From: Tubiluchus corallicola | Lineage: Eukaryota > Priapulida > Priapulimorpha > Priapulimorphida > Tubiluchidae | NCBI GenBank assembly: GCA_030141605.1 | Contig: JAQGDQ010000191.1 | Span: 86,001-150,000 of the forward strand | Direction: 5' to 3' | Length of the DNA: 64,000 nucleotides | The notes under the pieces: generated by a model | Database searches by the model: none | What the model saw: the letters and a program-made list of their open reading frames with translations, nothing else | Told to the model about the DNA's origin: nothing | Part shown: piece after piece, positions 12,963 through 26,990 of the stretch | How the letters are laid out: every line of letters begins with the position of its first letter | Position numbering within the stretch: the first letter of the stretch is position 1 | Position numbers and translations under genes: made by a program

Positions 12963-14149
12963 CTGTTGAGCAAACAAGTTATTTTTAGCAAACACCTGTT
13001 AAATTATTAGCACTAAATTTTCCTTACAGCATCTATAGCTCTTAACTCCGGTAACCGTCACGTAAGCTGCATACGTGTAAGAGATGTTGGACATTCCTTT
13101 ATCATAAATGTTTATTTCGATGATGATGATAGAAAAGTGAGAAAGTGAGTGAGAGAGAGAGAGAGAGAGAGAGCTGAAGCGGGAGTGGGAGAAAAGGGTA
13201 CAGGAGAGAGGAAGAGGGAGAGAAGATGAAGAGAAAGACGAAGAGAAGCTGGCTAAAAGAAAGAGAGAGAGGCTGAAAGTAAGGGAAAGGGACAGAAAGA
13301 AGGAATCAGAAAGAGGAGGGAGAGAGAGAGAAGGAAAATTTTATATTTTGTAAAGCCGGCTATTCTCGAAAGACCAAACTTTTAGGGAGAAATCTGTTTT
13401 AATGTCATAAGAAATATGCATGAACAGGTGTAAAAACAAACAATGAATGATGAAATGAATGGCTCTTTATTTGCATAAACTAAGCACTTTATGTATTCAG
13501 GCTTTACTTTGCCAGCTGCTCGTCTACCAAATATTAATATTACTATTGAACTTGTCACAAGATGTGGCAAAATTATTTCGTTTCTATTTTTTCACTTCGT
13601 ATTTCAAATCAGTCTTTTTTAAATGCATTTAATGCAGGTAGTCGCAACCAACAGTTGCAAAGGTTAACAGGTAACAGGTGCATGTTATTTACGCTATCAA
13701 GCATCAGGCACGCTATTAATTCGTCTGTTTAACCAAACACTCAGTCAACAATAACAATAACAACAAAAATGGGTAAAACAATTAACCCATCGAATAACGA
13801 AGTGCTATTAACGAATAACGCATAACGAAACAAGCAACTATAGATCAATCACGGATCAGATGAACGGTTGAGACGACTGGCGGACAGGGATGGACAGTAA
13901 AACACAAAACCGGTAAAAGTTTGTCAAAATGTAAATAGACGCCAAAATTTATTTAACCATGACACAAACACTGAAAGAAGGTGGCAAACCTGTAATTGGC
14001 AGACATACAATTTGCAAAAAAAAACAGGCATGAAATAAACGCATCTTTCAATTAATTTGCGTATTCTTGGCGATCAAATTCACCATCCAACTCACAGTGA
14101 GCAAGATTTAGGGTGATTGTTTTCTATGAAGTGCTCCTTGAGTACTCAC
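12963..14149 (-). other. Putative intronic stretch with GA-rich tract
   Basis: This interval lies between candidate minus-strand exons. It contains a (GA)n microsatellite near 13149-13174 inside a purine-rich block reaching about 13341. The exon needed to link phase 0 to the 12902-12962 block was not identified; an AG near 13986 on the minus strand opens only a short frame. Confidence 0.4.
13141..13341 (+). repeat. GA-rich tract
   Basis: A (GA)n core near 13149-13174 followed by a degenerate purine-rich block (GAGAAG, GGAGAG) and a second GAGAGAGAGA near 13320. Confidence 0.85.
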
Positions 14150-14228
14150 GTGCGTTTTGCCTTGCTGTAGGAGGGATATTTCAAGTATATCGATAATTTT
14201 CATGAAGAATTTAAACTCAACACATCCA
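14150..14228 (-). CDS. Small downstream exon of the IQ-motif gene
   Basis: This is a 79-base exon on the minus strand between a strong acceptor (TTGTTGTCTTAG) and a near-consensus donor (CAC then GTGAGTAC). The first base completes the split codon left by the exon at 14693-14903 (AA plus T gives Asn), after which 26 codons are open and the exon ends in phase 0. The peptide (GCVEFKFFMKII, then DILEISLLQQGKTH) is hydrophobic and helical in look but matches no motif I can name. The call rests on the two splice sites and the phase match, not on homology. Confidence 0.5.
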
Positions 14229-14692
14229 CTAAGACAACAACATAAATTATTTATTACGTTAGGAACTTGAAAGAGAGATACAGAACAAAAAGTTAAGGTC
14301 TGTCCATGACTGTCCATTACAGCAGGAGTTTAAAGGTCTTGCTAGGTAATATCTACAACGCGCATTTCATGCACTCTTGTGTGCATACAAAAATTTCAAG
14401 TCACCTAAAAACACTTTTCTCAATAAATCTTAGGTATTTTGATTTTTTTGCCATTGTTCTACGTGACTTAAGTAATCATTTCAGTACTTCACATTTTTGC
14501 CAAATTGCAATATAATTACTGCTGTATTTTGCGTAAAATGGTTATATTAACACGACAGATGTCATCTTTTGTGACATTCGCATGCCATCAGGTGAGTTTA
14601 ACAGTTTTAACAGATTTGCTATAGTTAATAGGTTTTTGCAAATCATTCACGCTGATTCATGTCTTCCAGTTTTACTTCCATTGCTATCTTAC
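14229..14692 (-). other. Intron between the two IQ-gene exons
   Basis: This 464-base interval has a GTAAGA donor at its 5' end (14692) and a pyrimidine-rich acceptor (TTGTTGTCTTAG) at its 3' end, read on the minus strand. It is AT-rich with no other feature. A chance open frame on the plus strand crosses it. Confidence 0.5.
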
Positions 14693-14903
14693 TTGGAATG
14701 CATGTATCCTCGCCAATATGCCTGAATAATAATAGCAGCACCTTGTAATTTTAGATACTGTTTTCTTTGAACAAAACCCCTGTATGTAGCTTGCATTGTA
14801 ATGGCAGCTAATTTCATCGTCAAATATCGCTGAAGCTGCAATTTTCCAGTATGCCAAGCTCTAAAATAAGACTGGATGGTGCACACATCTTTCATTTTTT
14901 CGT
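14693..14903 (-). CDS. IQ-motif exon, ASPM-like (abnormal spindle)
   Basis: Read on the minus strand, this exon encodes 69 full codons with three IQ motifs: TIQSYFRAWHTGK, AITMQATYRGFVQRK and AIIIQAYWRGYM, spaced about 23-27 residues apart. IQ motifs bind calmodulin or myosin light chains. The alternating spacing and the YFRxWxTxK form resemble the IQ array of ASPM, a spindle-pole microtubule protein; unconventional myosins and other IQ proteins remain possible. The 3' end is a good donor (CCAA then GTAAGA). The likely 5' end is an AG after a six-T tract at about 14904. Using the earlier CAG instead would bring an in-frame TGA, so I rejected it. The exon begins and ends with two partial-codon bases, and its end phase matches the exon at 14150-14228. 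The rest of the gene was not found. Confidence 0.65.
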
Positions 14904-15133
14904 CTCAAAAAACCTGCGTAGTCAATAAATTAAACGAAATTAGCATTTTTATCATTATAGCATTAAGATAATTTTACATTAAAATTGAGATAATTGCTTT
15001 GTGCTCAAACAATAGGCCAGTAATTTCGACTATAGTTCAGTCCTCTGTTTATATGAGTTTTGAGACGACTAGTGCGTTTGAGGCATAAGTGGCGAATGAA
15101 CCAAACTGTAAATGAAAATATGTAATGTGTACG

Positions 15134-17731
<2,598 letters not shown>

Positions 17732-17790
17732 TTAAAAAAATAAAAATTATTAAAATAAAAAAATAAAAATTATTAAAATAAAAATAAGTG
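17732..17790 (+). repeat. AT-rich tandem duplication
   Basis: A ~25-base unit (AAAAATAAAAATTATTAAAA) is present twice in tandem, followed by a partial third unit. Confidence 0.7.
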
Positions 17791-19751
17791 ATCCAAGAAT
17801 GTATGGCACTATTCTCCGAAAGCGAATGTCCATAAGATTGGGGAGACTGCGATAGTTCTGTATAGTAAGGAGTCATTAGAGTACTCAGCGAAGATTCAGA
17901 GCAAAGAGTAAGAAGAAGAAATGGATTGGTAAGTCAGACTTTTGGTAATTCAAAAACATACAAATGAAATAGGCGCGGTCAAAGCAGGAGCACTGAGGGA
18001 CTCCAGACGAGGTATCAGTTGAATAATTAGAGGAATTCTTCTACAACAATATATTTGCAAACAAGTTAGACTCCAAAGAAGTTCGAATATACATGGCATG
18101 TCGTTATTTATTGACATTCTTCACAAATATTTTGAAATCCACATGTACATTATAGTAGTTCTATTTGCAACTTACACGTATGGGGAACATAAAACATACA
18201 AAGAATATTCAAGTTTTTAGTGAACACATTTTTATTTTTGTGGGGAAAATGTATTTAATCTTTGTTCATTGAGTCATATTGTTTCATCATTTCTGTGCAG
18301 CGGGGTCTTCCACGCCGCTAATAGGGAAAGCATGGATTGGGCAGTGATTATGGTGTACAAAAAACCAGAAAAATCTAATGTTTCAGTGTTCAATGTTGCA
18401 TAAAGCTAATCCAGCCGTATATAGGTCAATTAAACGACCCGAATAGTTTTACCAATTTATTGAAGTAGTTACCTTTTAATGTATTTTCTATTTCTGATAC
18501 ACCCCACATGGGTGAAGAAATATTAAGCACGTAAAACGTTCATATGATGTAGCAAAACATTAAAAGTTAAAATGTTCATTCATGTTTGTGCTATACAACC
18601 GTTATTAAAATGTGATTGTAAGTAATTATTAATTGCATATGAAAAGCCGACAGTACACAGTGAGGTACTGGTGGAACAAAACACACGATCTGAGGAAAAA
18701 CAAAGTTTCTCGTCTTCTGTTTAGTTTACGAAGTTTTTCTAAAAAATGGAAAATGTACTCAGGGTAGACACTTAGCCATGTTGACTCTGGCTTGCAGAAC
18801 TGGAGGCGAAATAGTTTAAAATAACAGACGCGCATTGATCAGTCGGTTTGACGAACTGCTTTCATAGTACCATCAAAATTCAGCTGCTCGAAAATATTGA
18901 AAAACGATACATGATACGTGTTTGATAAACCTTTCGAATGTTATCACAAAATTAAGTACTGGTTACTATGTAACAATGAAACATCCACATTAACACTTAA
19001 AGTTAATCATAGTGAGGTAGAACTGTGCTGATATACTGAAATATAATGCTGATAAGCTCACAAGGAAGTGCGACTGAGTGTAAAGTCATAATATAAGAGA
19101 TAACAGCATAGTAAATGCTGGAAGTGTGGTCCGTTAACTTGTACTCCCAGACTTATAGAACCTTCGTATAGTATAGTATTGATACTTCTTGATATATATG
19201 CATTGTTTCCTCTGGAATACCCTGTATATATGTATATAGGCCCAATTGTAAAAGTTTGATTCCTACTGGCTGTTGCAGAAAAAAAGATACTCCACACACA
19301 AGCAACATTGTTGTTAGAACTTAAAGATAACTGTTGCTGATCATGAGACATTCGGGGTGCCAATGGTACCACTCATGCGGGATGGGGTCAGATGATGGTA
19401 ACCAGCTTTGGGCGACTCATTATATTTAGCTGGACATTATATTTTATAATTATAAAATTAAAAATAGCAGAGTTGTCACAGATATCTACTGACACAGCAG
19501 TGCTCCATCGTTTTGTTTCACGACACAGGAACAAAAATAAGTATCCATCAAAACCATTCAAAGCACGAATATAGAACAAGTACCCGATACAAAAGTAAAG
19601 TGGATAAATTACACGTAGTGTGATATTGTTACTTTTATTTATTATAAATTTTTTCAATGGAATCGAAATTTTGCGTTTTATAGCGATTTGATATAAAAGA
19701 TTTATAGGATATGTGTAAAGATTAGAGAAAGCGAATGATGGTAAAACTAAC
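17791..19751. other. No recognised feature
   Basis: Unique-looking AT-rich sequence. Frames of 68-104 codons on the minus strand show no domain or splice support. Confidence 0.4.
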
Positions 19752-19778
19752 ATGATAATGATGATGATGATGATGATA
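19752..19778 (+). repeat. (ATG)n microsatellite
   Basis: About eight ATG/ATA triplets. Trinucleotide tails like this end the SINE-like copy at 29116, but no SINE body was recognised here. Confidence 0.8.
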
Positions 19779-21949
19779 CCTTTGGTACAGTATATAAAGC
19801 AAATATTACCCTTATTTTCTTTTTAATTACATTTAGATGCGGGTATTTTAACCAAAGTTTTCACTATTTTACATCTAAAGTGTGAAGCAACTGACATTAT
19901 GCATTTTTATAAATCTATCTTCGTGAGCTTTTCTGTAACAATTTCGAAATGACGCCTTTTATTTTATATAGTTGTTTTATTATGATATTCTAACAGCAGA
20001 ATATTAGGCCTATCTCATATGAAACCCTAATATTGTTAGGTATTCAGCTTGTACGTTTGCAAGCTCTTAAAGTAAAACAAAATTGTTTTTCCTTTGCGTT
20101 GAACCGAAGTACATTTTTATAAATTATTAAAGGAAAAATCACGAAAACTGCGTTTGCTCGGTAAATTTGCCGGCTAATTTGTCAAGTAGCTGTACCAGAG
20201 CGGCCATATTACGTTCTATGAAACACATGCGTTTTCTTCCCGTAAATCGAACAATAAAATTAGGGGTTCGGGCATTCTCTCGTCCACTCAATCAATGCGA
20301 GGCTGTAAACCTACAGCAGAGTGGAAAATTTAGGAAAATAACACTTTTGATTGTCGCAAAAGTTAGAGAAACGACTAGAAGTGTGCGGTTACGTTAGCCT
20401 GGCCTAACAGCCCTTATCTAAGCGAAAAATGTTACTTTTATCTGTGCTTTTGATATTCATTTCTTGGAATTTGTTTTTATTTACATATGTAATTATACAG
20501 ATAATACAGGATGGCTATATCTGCAGAAATATTATTTATTGATGTGCAATGCACTATGGGCACCATGCATGCTGTTAGGGTTTTTATATGATTTATGCTG
20601 AAATAAACCTATGTAATCTGGTCTTACACGGGTACCGTAGTAGTGTGTACTTCAAATGTCCGAGTAAGAAAAGAAATATCAGAAATATTGGAGCTTGAAG
20701 GATAATTTGCAATAGTTATTGTTATGTCTTGCAGTGAATCTCAATATGTGCATTTATTTTGACGTTGACGGGATGAGAGAACTAATGAGAAATAATCATG
20801 CCAAAAACGCAATAAATGTAGCTGTGAATTTTATTTTGAACTTTTCGGCTGTTCTGTTAAACATCCTCAGCCAGAAAAACCTAGAAACAAAAACAGGGCT
20901 GGTCTAACTTTAGAATAATGTTGTAAATTTGCTAACGATATCGCCTTCAAAAATCCGTATCCGTTGTACGTATACGTCGAATTTAGAAAGATTCTATACG
21001 CAGCCATACAAAGTAAATATAATCAGCATGAACCTTTAATAATCATTAGCATAATAAACATAAAGTCTGCAAAACGTAGAAGCAAAAACTTGAATGCAGC
21101 GAATTAACCAGTCACGAGAGGATTACTGAATCCACGATTATGACTTTATTATTCAATTTCAGTTACTTGTAATCATGTTTAATTCCTCAGTAAAGAGGAG
21201 AATTTCAGGAATTTAATTTTCCGAAATTGTCTCTGTACCATGTTGGGATAAAGACAGACCACTCAGATATTTGCAGTGAAATGCAGTAATCAGGCGCCTG
21301 AATGCTTACAGAAAAACGTACTACTTCTGCGCAAGCGAATTAGAACTAAATGAATTTTGATTACATGGTTCAGTAAGCAAAGTCTTCTGGGTGGGTTTGT
21401 TGGTTGAATGGACTTCTGTTCTCTTAATTGTGGACAGAACCGAAGACCTGTTCGCTGTGATACCAATTAAGCTCAGATGGGTAAATTATTTTGACAAATT
21501 TCACTCCGAACAATTTGATCATGTCATTCCTGCGCGAAGGAAATTGAGAAATGTGCTTGCTGTGGCATTGAAGCTATAACGATTTTAACTGTGAGTGAAA
21601 TTTGGTCGTATTCCCAAAGGGTGCCGCTAGTCTAGATAGATGGCAAAGTTTTCCGCATTTTCAAAATAACGATGATCATTTTACGGAGTTGGCGTCCTTG
21701 ATAGACGCAAGTTCTTGTCTTCAAACACGGATAAGTTACAGTATAAAGAACATTCAGAGTTATAAAGAAAGAGAGAGACAGAGGTATCCAGGGAGAGTTG
21801 AATTCGTGTATATCCATTTGACAGCAGTTGAGTAATAGGTATGGTAATGGTTATACTGAATGTTCTTTTTGTACAAATCTCCCCAAACAGGATCAATGGC
21901 CTCTCGAGATAAGGGGTTACAGTGACAAAAAAGAAGAAAATACTTGCCC
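19779..21949. other. No recognised gene
   Basis: The last 200 bases may be the 3' untranslated tail of the LINE fragment that ends at 21950 on the minus strand. Otherwise nothing seen. Confidence 0.35.
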
Positions 21950-22330
21950 CTAGAAACAGGGTTCGTATCCATTTTGATAGTGATATCTATCGACATTCTT
22001 CTTGAATCGAGTTTCTGCTAGGTTATACTTAGAGAAGCAATTTTCTGGCAGCGAATTCCACAGATCAGAAACCTGGGAGAAAAATGGATTTATAAGTAGC
22101 TGTTCTACATCTAGAAATGTTCAAGGAAAGTTATAAGAAGCAACAGAAGAAAGAGTGCAATGAACAAGTAGTCGCCATGTCGCCATCAGCGTTTTGAAAA
22201 CAGTAGTGATAGTCCTAAAAGCATCTTCCAGAGAGAAAAGACGCTTAATGAAGCTGACGATGAGAAAGCGGCTGAAAGTATTCTGAGAAGGACTTCGAAA
22301 CTTACTCGAATGAAGTCATACTGCAAAAAT
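21950..22330 (-). pseudogene. LINE reverse transcriptase C-terminal fragment (CR1/Jockey-like)
   Basis: On the minus strand, about 22085 to 21950 encodes FFSQVSDLWNSLPENC, then FSKYNLAETRFKKNVDRYHY, then QNGYEPCF and a TAG stop at 21950-21952. The core (a variant of RVxDLWNSLP followed by a basic FKxxxD helix) is the usual C-terminal end of non-LTR reverse transcriptases of the CR1/Jockey group and relatives. Upstream sequence to about 22330 looks like decayed coding sequence with frame breaks. The endonuclease and the RT active site are absent, so this is a 5'-truncated dead copy. The clade assignment is an inference from a short motif. Confidence 0.6.
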
Positions 22331-23589
22331 TTATGAAAAATGTAAGTCAAACTGCATCTGCTAATATACAGGTAAAAGCAATTGTACAGTGGCGTTTGAC
22401 GTTGTTATTGTCTCAATCACAATTGCAATAATACTCCTTAGTATGTACTTATATGAACAGCTGGACACTTACACCCCCAATCGTCGTTTTATCCACCACT
22501 TCGTTCAACCAGCCTGTCTGCCATGATCACACATTTTGTGTAGGGCTTTTCCACGCAGCGAGAACATTAAAAATCCGCGGGCTGTTTTTTGCACTTAGCC
22601 TCATTATCTGCTCTGGTATTTTGAGAAGTACCCCCTCAATGACAAGTCGCCTTTCCGATCGACTAGAAGTTTGTCCAACTGGACTAAATGTAATTTGAGA
22701 TGTTAACTTGCCATCGAGGCCTCACGCAGTTGATTTTATATGAAGTCATGCTGGGGTAATTATTCCATTTTAATCTGAGAATGAAACCCGCACTGAATCC
22801 GCGCCACACACTGACTATCAATCTAAAATTCCAGATACCAGGAAAATCGGAATGTAATTGATTCGAGGATAACAAAAGAAAAAAACCCGAAAAATCCCAC
22901 CTTTTAAAGCTCCGTTTACGGCTAGCGTCATAACAATATATATGTCAACGTCACCAAGTATTTAAAAATATAACAGAATATGGCTCACATGTGGCTAGAT
23001 TTGGCGTGAAATTATTCATTAGAGAGAGCCAAAGCCGTAAAATGGTACAATTTGGCATGCCACAAACTGAGATCGAGCATTCAGCGGCAGGCCATAATTA
23101 CTATAGTTGGTTGAGGAGGGACCGGAACGAAAGACTGGTTTTACACCCTATTCGCTACTTAGGGAATTTATTTGCAGATGCTAATTACTAGTCATGTGAG
23201 AACCATAACAAGTAATAATAGCCCTCTTTCCGCAAGTTCCGCATTTCTAAATATATTATTTAAAACAATGCTCTATTTTATTCATGCTCACATGGCGCCA
23301 TCATTCATTAAAATGAGCGTAACTTTACATGATTTTACTAATTATACAGTTTGTACCGGATTTTTATTGCTAAAATTTTCTAACTTTTGCCCGAATATCA
23401 TAATGCGCCCAACTTCATGAAAGCCTTAACATTTTCTTTGAATAAACTATTGTAATTCGATAATGTTGTTGCATTAGAGGTACCGTCTTTGTTTATATGT
23501 ATTAAATCTTTGCTCACAATAGAGAACCATAAGCTTGATAAGCTATTAGATATCTAATCAGTACAGCGTAAAACGAGTGTGAGCCAAGT
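22331..23589. other. No recognised feature
   Basis: Frames up to 82 codons lack domains. No repeats seen by eye. Confidence 0.4.
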
Positions 23590-23740
23590 TCATATGTAAA
23601 TGCGTCCTTCCTTAGTGAGGGAAGTGGCTGGATCAGTATGGCAAATGTAACCACAGAAAACCGTCAGCGATCACTCATACATTTATTAACTAGATCAGGT
23701 GTTGCTCAACTTCACAGCCAAGCGTACATGTCCATGCATG
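23590..23740 (-). repeat. SINE-like dispersed repeat, copy C (diverged)
   Basis: GGATCAGTATGGCAAATG and GCTCAACTTCACAGCC line up with AGAATCGGTATGGAGAACG and CTCAACTTCGGTCG of copy B at similar spacing. The match is weaker than A to B. Confidence 0.35.
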
Positions 23741-25368
23741 CAACCATTCTCAATAAAATTGTTTTAGTAGGAAGATAAAACTAAGTTAACAAAGTATCAT
23801 TGAATATGGTACAACTGGACCAAACTGACAATTTTAGCTGCTATCATATAGAAACCCACAGTACAAACACCGTCATACAATAAAACAATGATCGAATATT
23901 AAATTCTATATTGCCGCATTGTATAAAATGGCACCAGTGGACTATTAAAACTGCAATTAGGAATTACAATTACCCAGAATCGGACAGGCAATGTGGGCAG
24001 AACTTATTTGAAATGTTAATGATAACGTGACCTATAAATAGCCGAGTGGGATTTGCAGATTTAAGTGTATAACTGAAGCACTGCAGCTACTAAAAGCTTG
24101 TAGAAAAGTCAGTGATTATTTTAATATAGACTAGTAAAGTATTTGCAAACATAAGCGATTATAAAAACCAACAATGTTTAAGCGTGAAACAACAAAAAGT
24201 TATAGGATATAATTTTACGTTTTCCGATCGCTTATTGACCTCTGTGACCGTAAATGTACTTGATTTCTTTCTTGTCTGTCATGAACAGTTTTTATTCTCA
24301 CAGCATACAGTCGATACCTAACAAATCTAACTTGCTAGTTGTCGCAACAAGTCATAATTAATTCAACACTTGTTAGTACCTTAAAGAGGTAGACTTACAA
24401 GTTTAAAGTGAGTTAATTTTTGTTGCTCGGAAAATTTTGTCTCAGCTAGCAACACTGTTATTGTTATCGTCGTTCCCGTTCCCATTCATACAAATATTTT
24501 TGTTAAAAGGCAACTATATGAGACTGTTGTCAGTCAGTGTATGCTCACATTGTTCTATGAGAGCTTTCTGCACAAATTTATTATTTATTTCCTTTATCTG
24601 GAATTTAATATTCCCCGCAGTGATGTAACATTAACCTTTCTACAGCCAACCTTCCAATTTTTTAGACTATGGAAAAAACGTTAAGGTCAAGATGACGGTA
24701 TTCAAAGACATTCCCTCGCAAATAAAGTGGCAAGTCTATCACACAGTTCCTAAAACTATTTCTGTGTTTGTTATTATTTGCGCCGGTTGCCGTCATGTTT
24801 GTCTGCATAACGTTGCGTATACACCACTAGTTGGACTAGCATCAACAATTTACATTCAGTTACACAAATAGTTAGTTTAGGCTGAGTTTTGGTCCCATTG
24901 AGTATTAGCGATGGTGTGCATGATAAAAAGCGCCAAAGGGAGAACCGCCATGAATGAACAAAGCGGAATCATTAATTTATCTGTCGACATATATATATTA
25001 ATCACTTGCAATCTAATAAATTAGAAAGCCGTTGTAGAGTCAACAGTACCCTGAGCGCAATATCAGTCTTTTCAATTAGTGTTGATCACATCTTGTCTCT
25101 TGTGACTTTACTGGTTACAAACTGATTTTGCAGTACCTATAGTATTCTTTAATTGTTTTGAATCGTAAAACGTACTGGCGGATGTTATCTTCAGTTTTTC
25201 AATTTTAATTAGTACTTGATGGATTGTCAGGGCTACTAGATGTTTTGAACGCTGGACACACACCACACATTTTACAACTGAAATCGTGCGTAAGACGATT
25301 TCAAAATTCCATTGATTTCGAAAACAGTAACAATATTGTCAGTCGAACGCATGCTTGATAGGTACTTT
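23741..25368. other. No recognised feature
   Basis: AT-rich sequence with no exon-like frame and no clear repeat. Confidence 0.4.
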
Positions 25369-25371
25369 TTA

Positions 25372-25553
25372 TGGTTCGTTCAGACATAGAGACTTCTCTC
25401 GTAACTTGTTGCGCAACTTCTCTCTGAGAGTGTAGTTGCAGGTGTAAACGACTTGGCAACTTCTCTCGTGACTTACTGCACAAGTTAACTCTCAGCAGCT
25501 CTCGTTGAGTTTGCAATAAGTTGTGAGAGAAGTCTCTACGTCTGAACGCGCCA
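25372..25553. mobile_element. PIF/Harbinger-type MITE with TTA target duplication
   Basis: A 182-base element with ~44-base inverted termini: left TGGTTCGTTCAGACATAGAG and right, complemented, TGGCGCGTTCAGACGTAGAG, both continuing ACTTCTCTC. TTA lies directly on each side (25369-25371 and 25554-25556), the three-base target duplication typical of PIF/Harbinger elements. ACTTCTCTC-like words recur inside. There is no transposase, so it depended on an autonomous partner. The apparent 107-codon frame across it is a by-product. Confidence 0.8.
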
Positions 25554-25556
25554 TTA

Positions 25557-26071
25557 CATTGCTCAAACGGCTTCCGTTGTGCGTGAGCACCTATGGCATT
25601 AATAAGTAAAATGCTGTCTGGCAATAATGCCTATAGCAGAACAATGAAGTGGTTGCGAAGCACCTGAAAGCGCAGTAGTGTGGTTTGGTTTTAAAACAAC
25701 GAAATTTTAATCTTCTTTGTAGATTAAACAGTTGGTTGGTATCCGATAGCAAGTAAATGTTCTTGCTGTATACAACTACAGTGCATAATCTTCTATAGAA
25801 ACCTTTCCAACGTGGGGACATTTTTAACAGACAACATCGATTTTTGGGACGTTTATCAATTTCTGGTATATTTTGTTGATTTGAACTAACAGTTTGTTCT
25901 CAGATGTTTTCAGCTAAGAGACTGCTACAAAATGGTTCACTATTTTGGTGCTAAATAACTAGCTATAATGGTATGTTTGTGTTTGTACCAGTAATTACAG
26001 TACAGAAATGTATTGCAACTTTTGTTGTATAGTAAAGGTAGAGCAAATTTTTCTTTGGGCGTCAGTAATCT
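25557..26071. other. No recognised feature
   Basis: Spacer between the MITE and the pentamer array, with no supported gene. Confidence 0.4.
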
Positions 26072-26280
26072 ATAGTCCAGTCTAGTCCTCGCCTCGTCTC
26101 GCCTCGCTTCATCGAGTTGTATTGAATCGAATAGTATTCAGTCCCATCCAATCCAGCTCACTCCAGTCTAGTCCAATCCAATCCATTCCAATTCAATCCA
26201 ACCCAATCCAGTCCAATCCAGTCCAGCCCAGCCCAATCCAATCAAATTCAATCGAATACAATCCGATCTAATCTTAACTA
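26072..26280 (+). repeat. Degenerate pentamer array (TCCAA/TCCAG)
   Basis: About 40 imperfect 5-base units, mostly TCCAA, TCCAG, CCCAG and TCAAT, starting from GTCTCGCCTCG-type units. The register of five is kept through most of the tract. Confidence 0.8.
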
Positions 26281-26910
26281 AAAAGCTAAAACTAAAACAC
26301 TGCGTCGACAAACGCGCATGTTTGCTATTTCTTAGTGTCAAACTCAGTGTCTGTAAAGGCAGCGTCTACTGTCTCAGTGTTTACGATCTAATAACCTCAA
26401 CCTCAGCACCTGCAACCTTAATCACCGTAACGAGTAACATTAAAGTTATGATGTTTTATGCATTTTTCTTTCCATTTCACTGTTAATCTGGCAAGCAAAT
26501 GCTGACAAACATTTTAGTTTTTTCAGATTCTGCTTATACGCTGATATGAATACTTGCTAGGGCTTTTAACGAAATTACCAAAAACTCGATGCGGCAAAAA
26601 AGATGTTATCGTTCCACTCCGATCTGGAAACTGACAACAACAGGCACGGAATAACAAAACATCATCAGCCGAAACGTGCGGTTAAGTAATGTGTTTTGAA
26701 AAGCAAAGCAAAAATTTGTAACGAAACTAATAGAACTGTGCAAAAAAATAGGCTTGCAAAAAAGCAAATGCTGTTAGATAGACGCATTTGCGGACAATGT
26801 TATTTACAGAATAGTTTGTGTAAATAACAAACTCGTGCAAGCAAAAACCAAAATGAGAACAGGACCATTAATTAGGAATATTTTGATAACCCATGCAAAG
26901 TGCATTTGCC
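26281..26910. other. No recognised feature
   Basis: No exon-like frame or repeat identified. Confidence 0.4.
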
Positions 26911-26990
26911 TGGGTATTAGCATGGATAAAAGCATATGTTTGGGTCTTAGACCTGACAAAACTGCGGTTATGTTGTGGTTCGAACGCAGC
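26911..26990 (+). repeat. tRNA-like sequence (possible SINE head)
   Basis: An A-box-like TATTAGCATGG (26915) and a B box GGTTCGAACGC (26978) lie about 60 bases apart, with a self-complementary GGGTCTTAGACCT between. No acceptor stem closes, so it is not a functional tRNA gene. Confidence 0.3.

Noticed and set aside
19388-19753. 121-codon minus-strand frame
   Set aside because: Hydrophobic AT-driven composition, no domain, no splice support.
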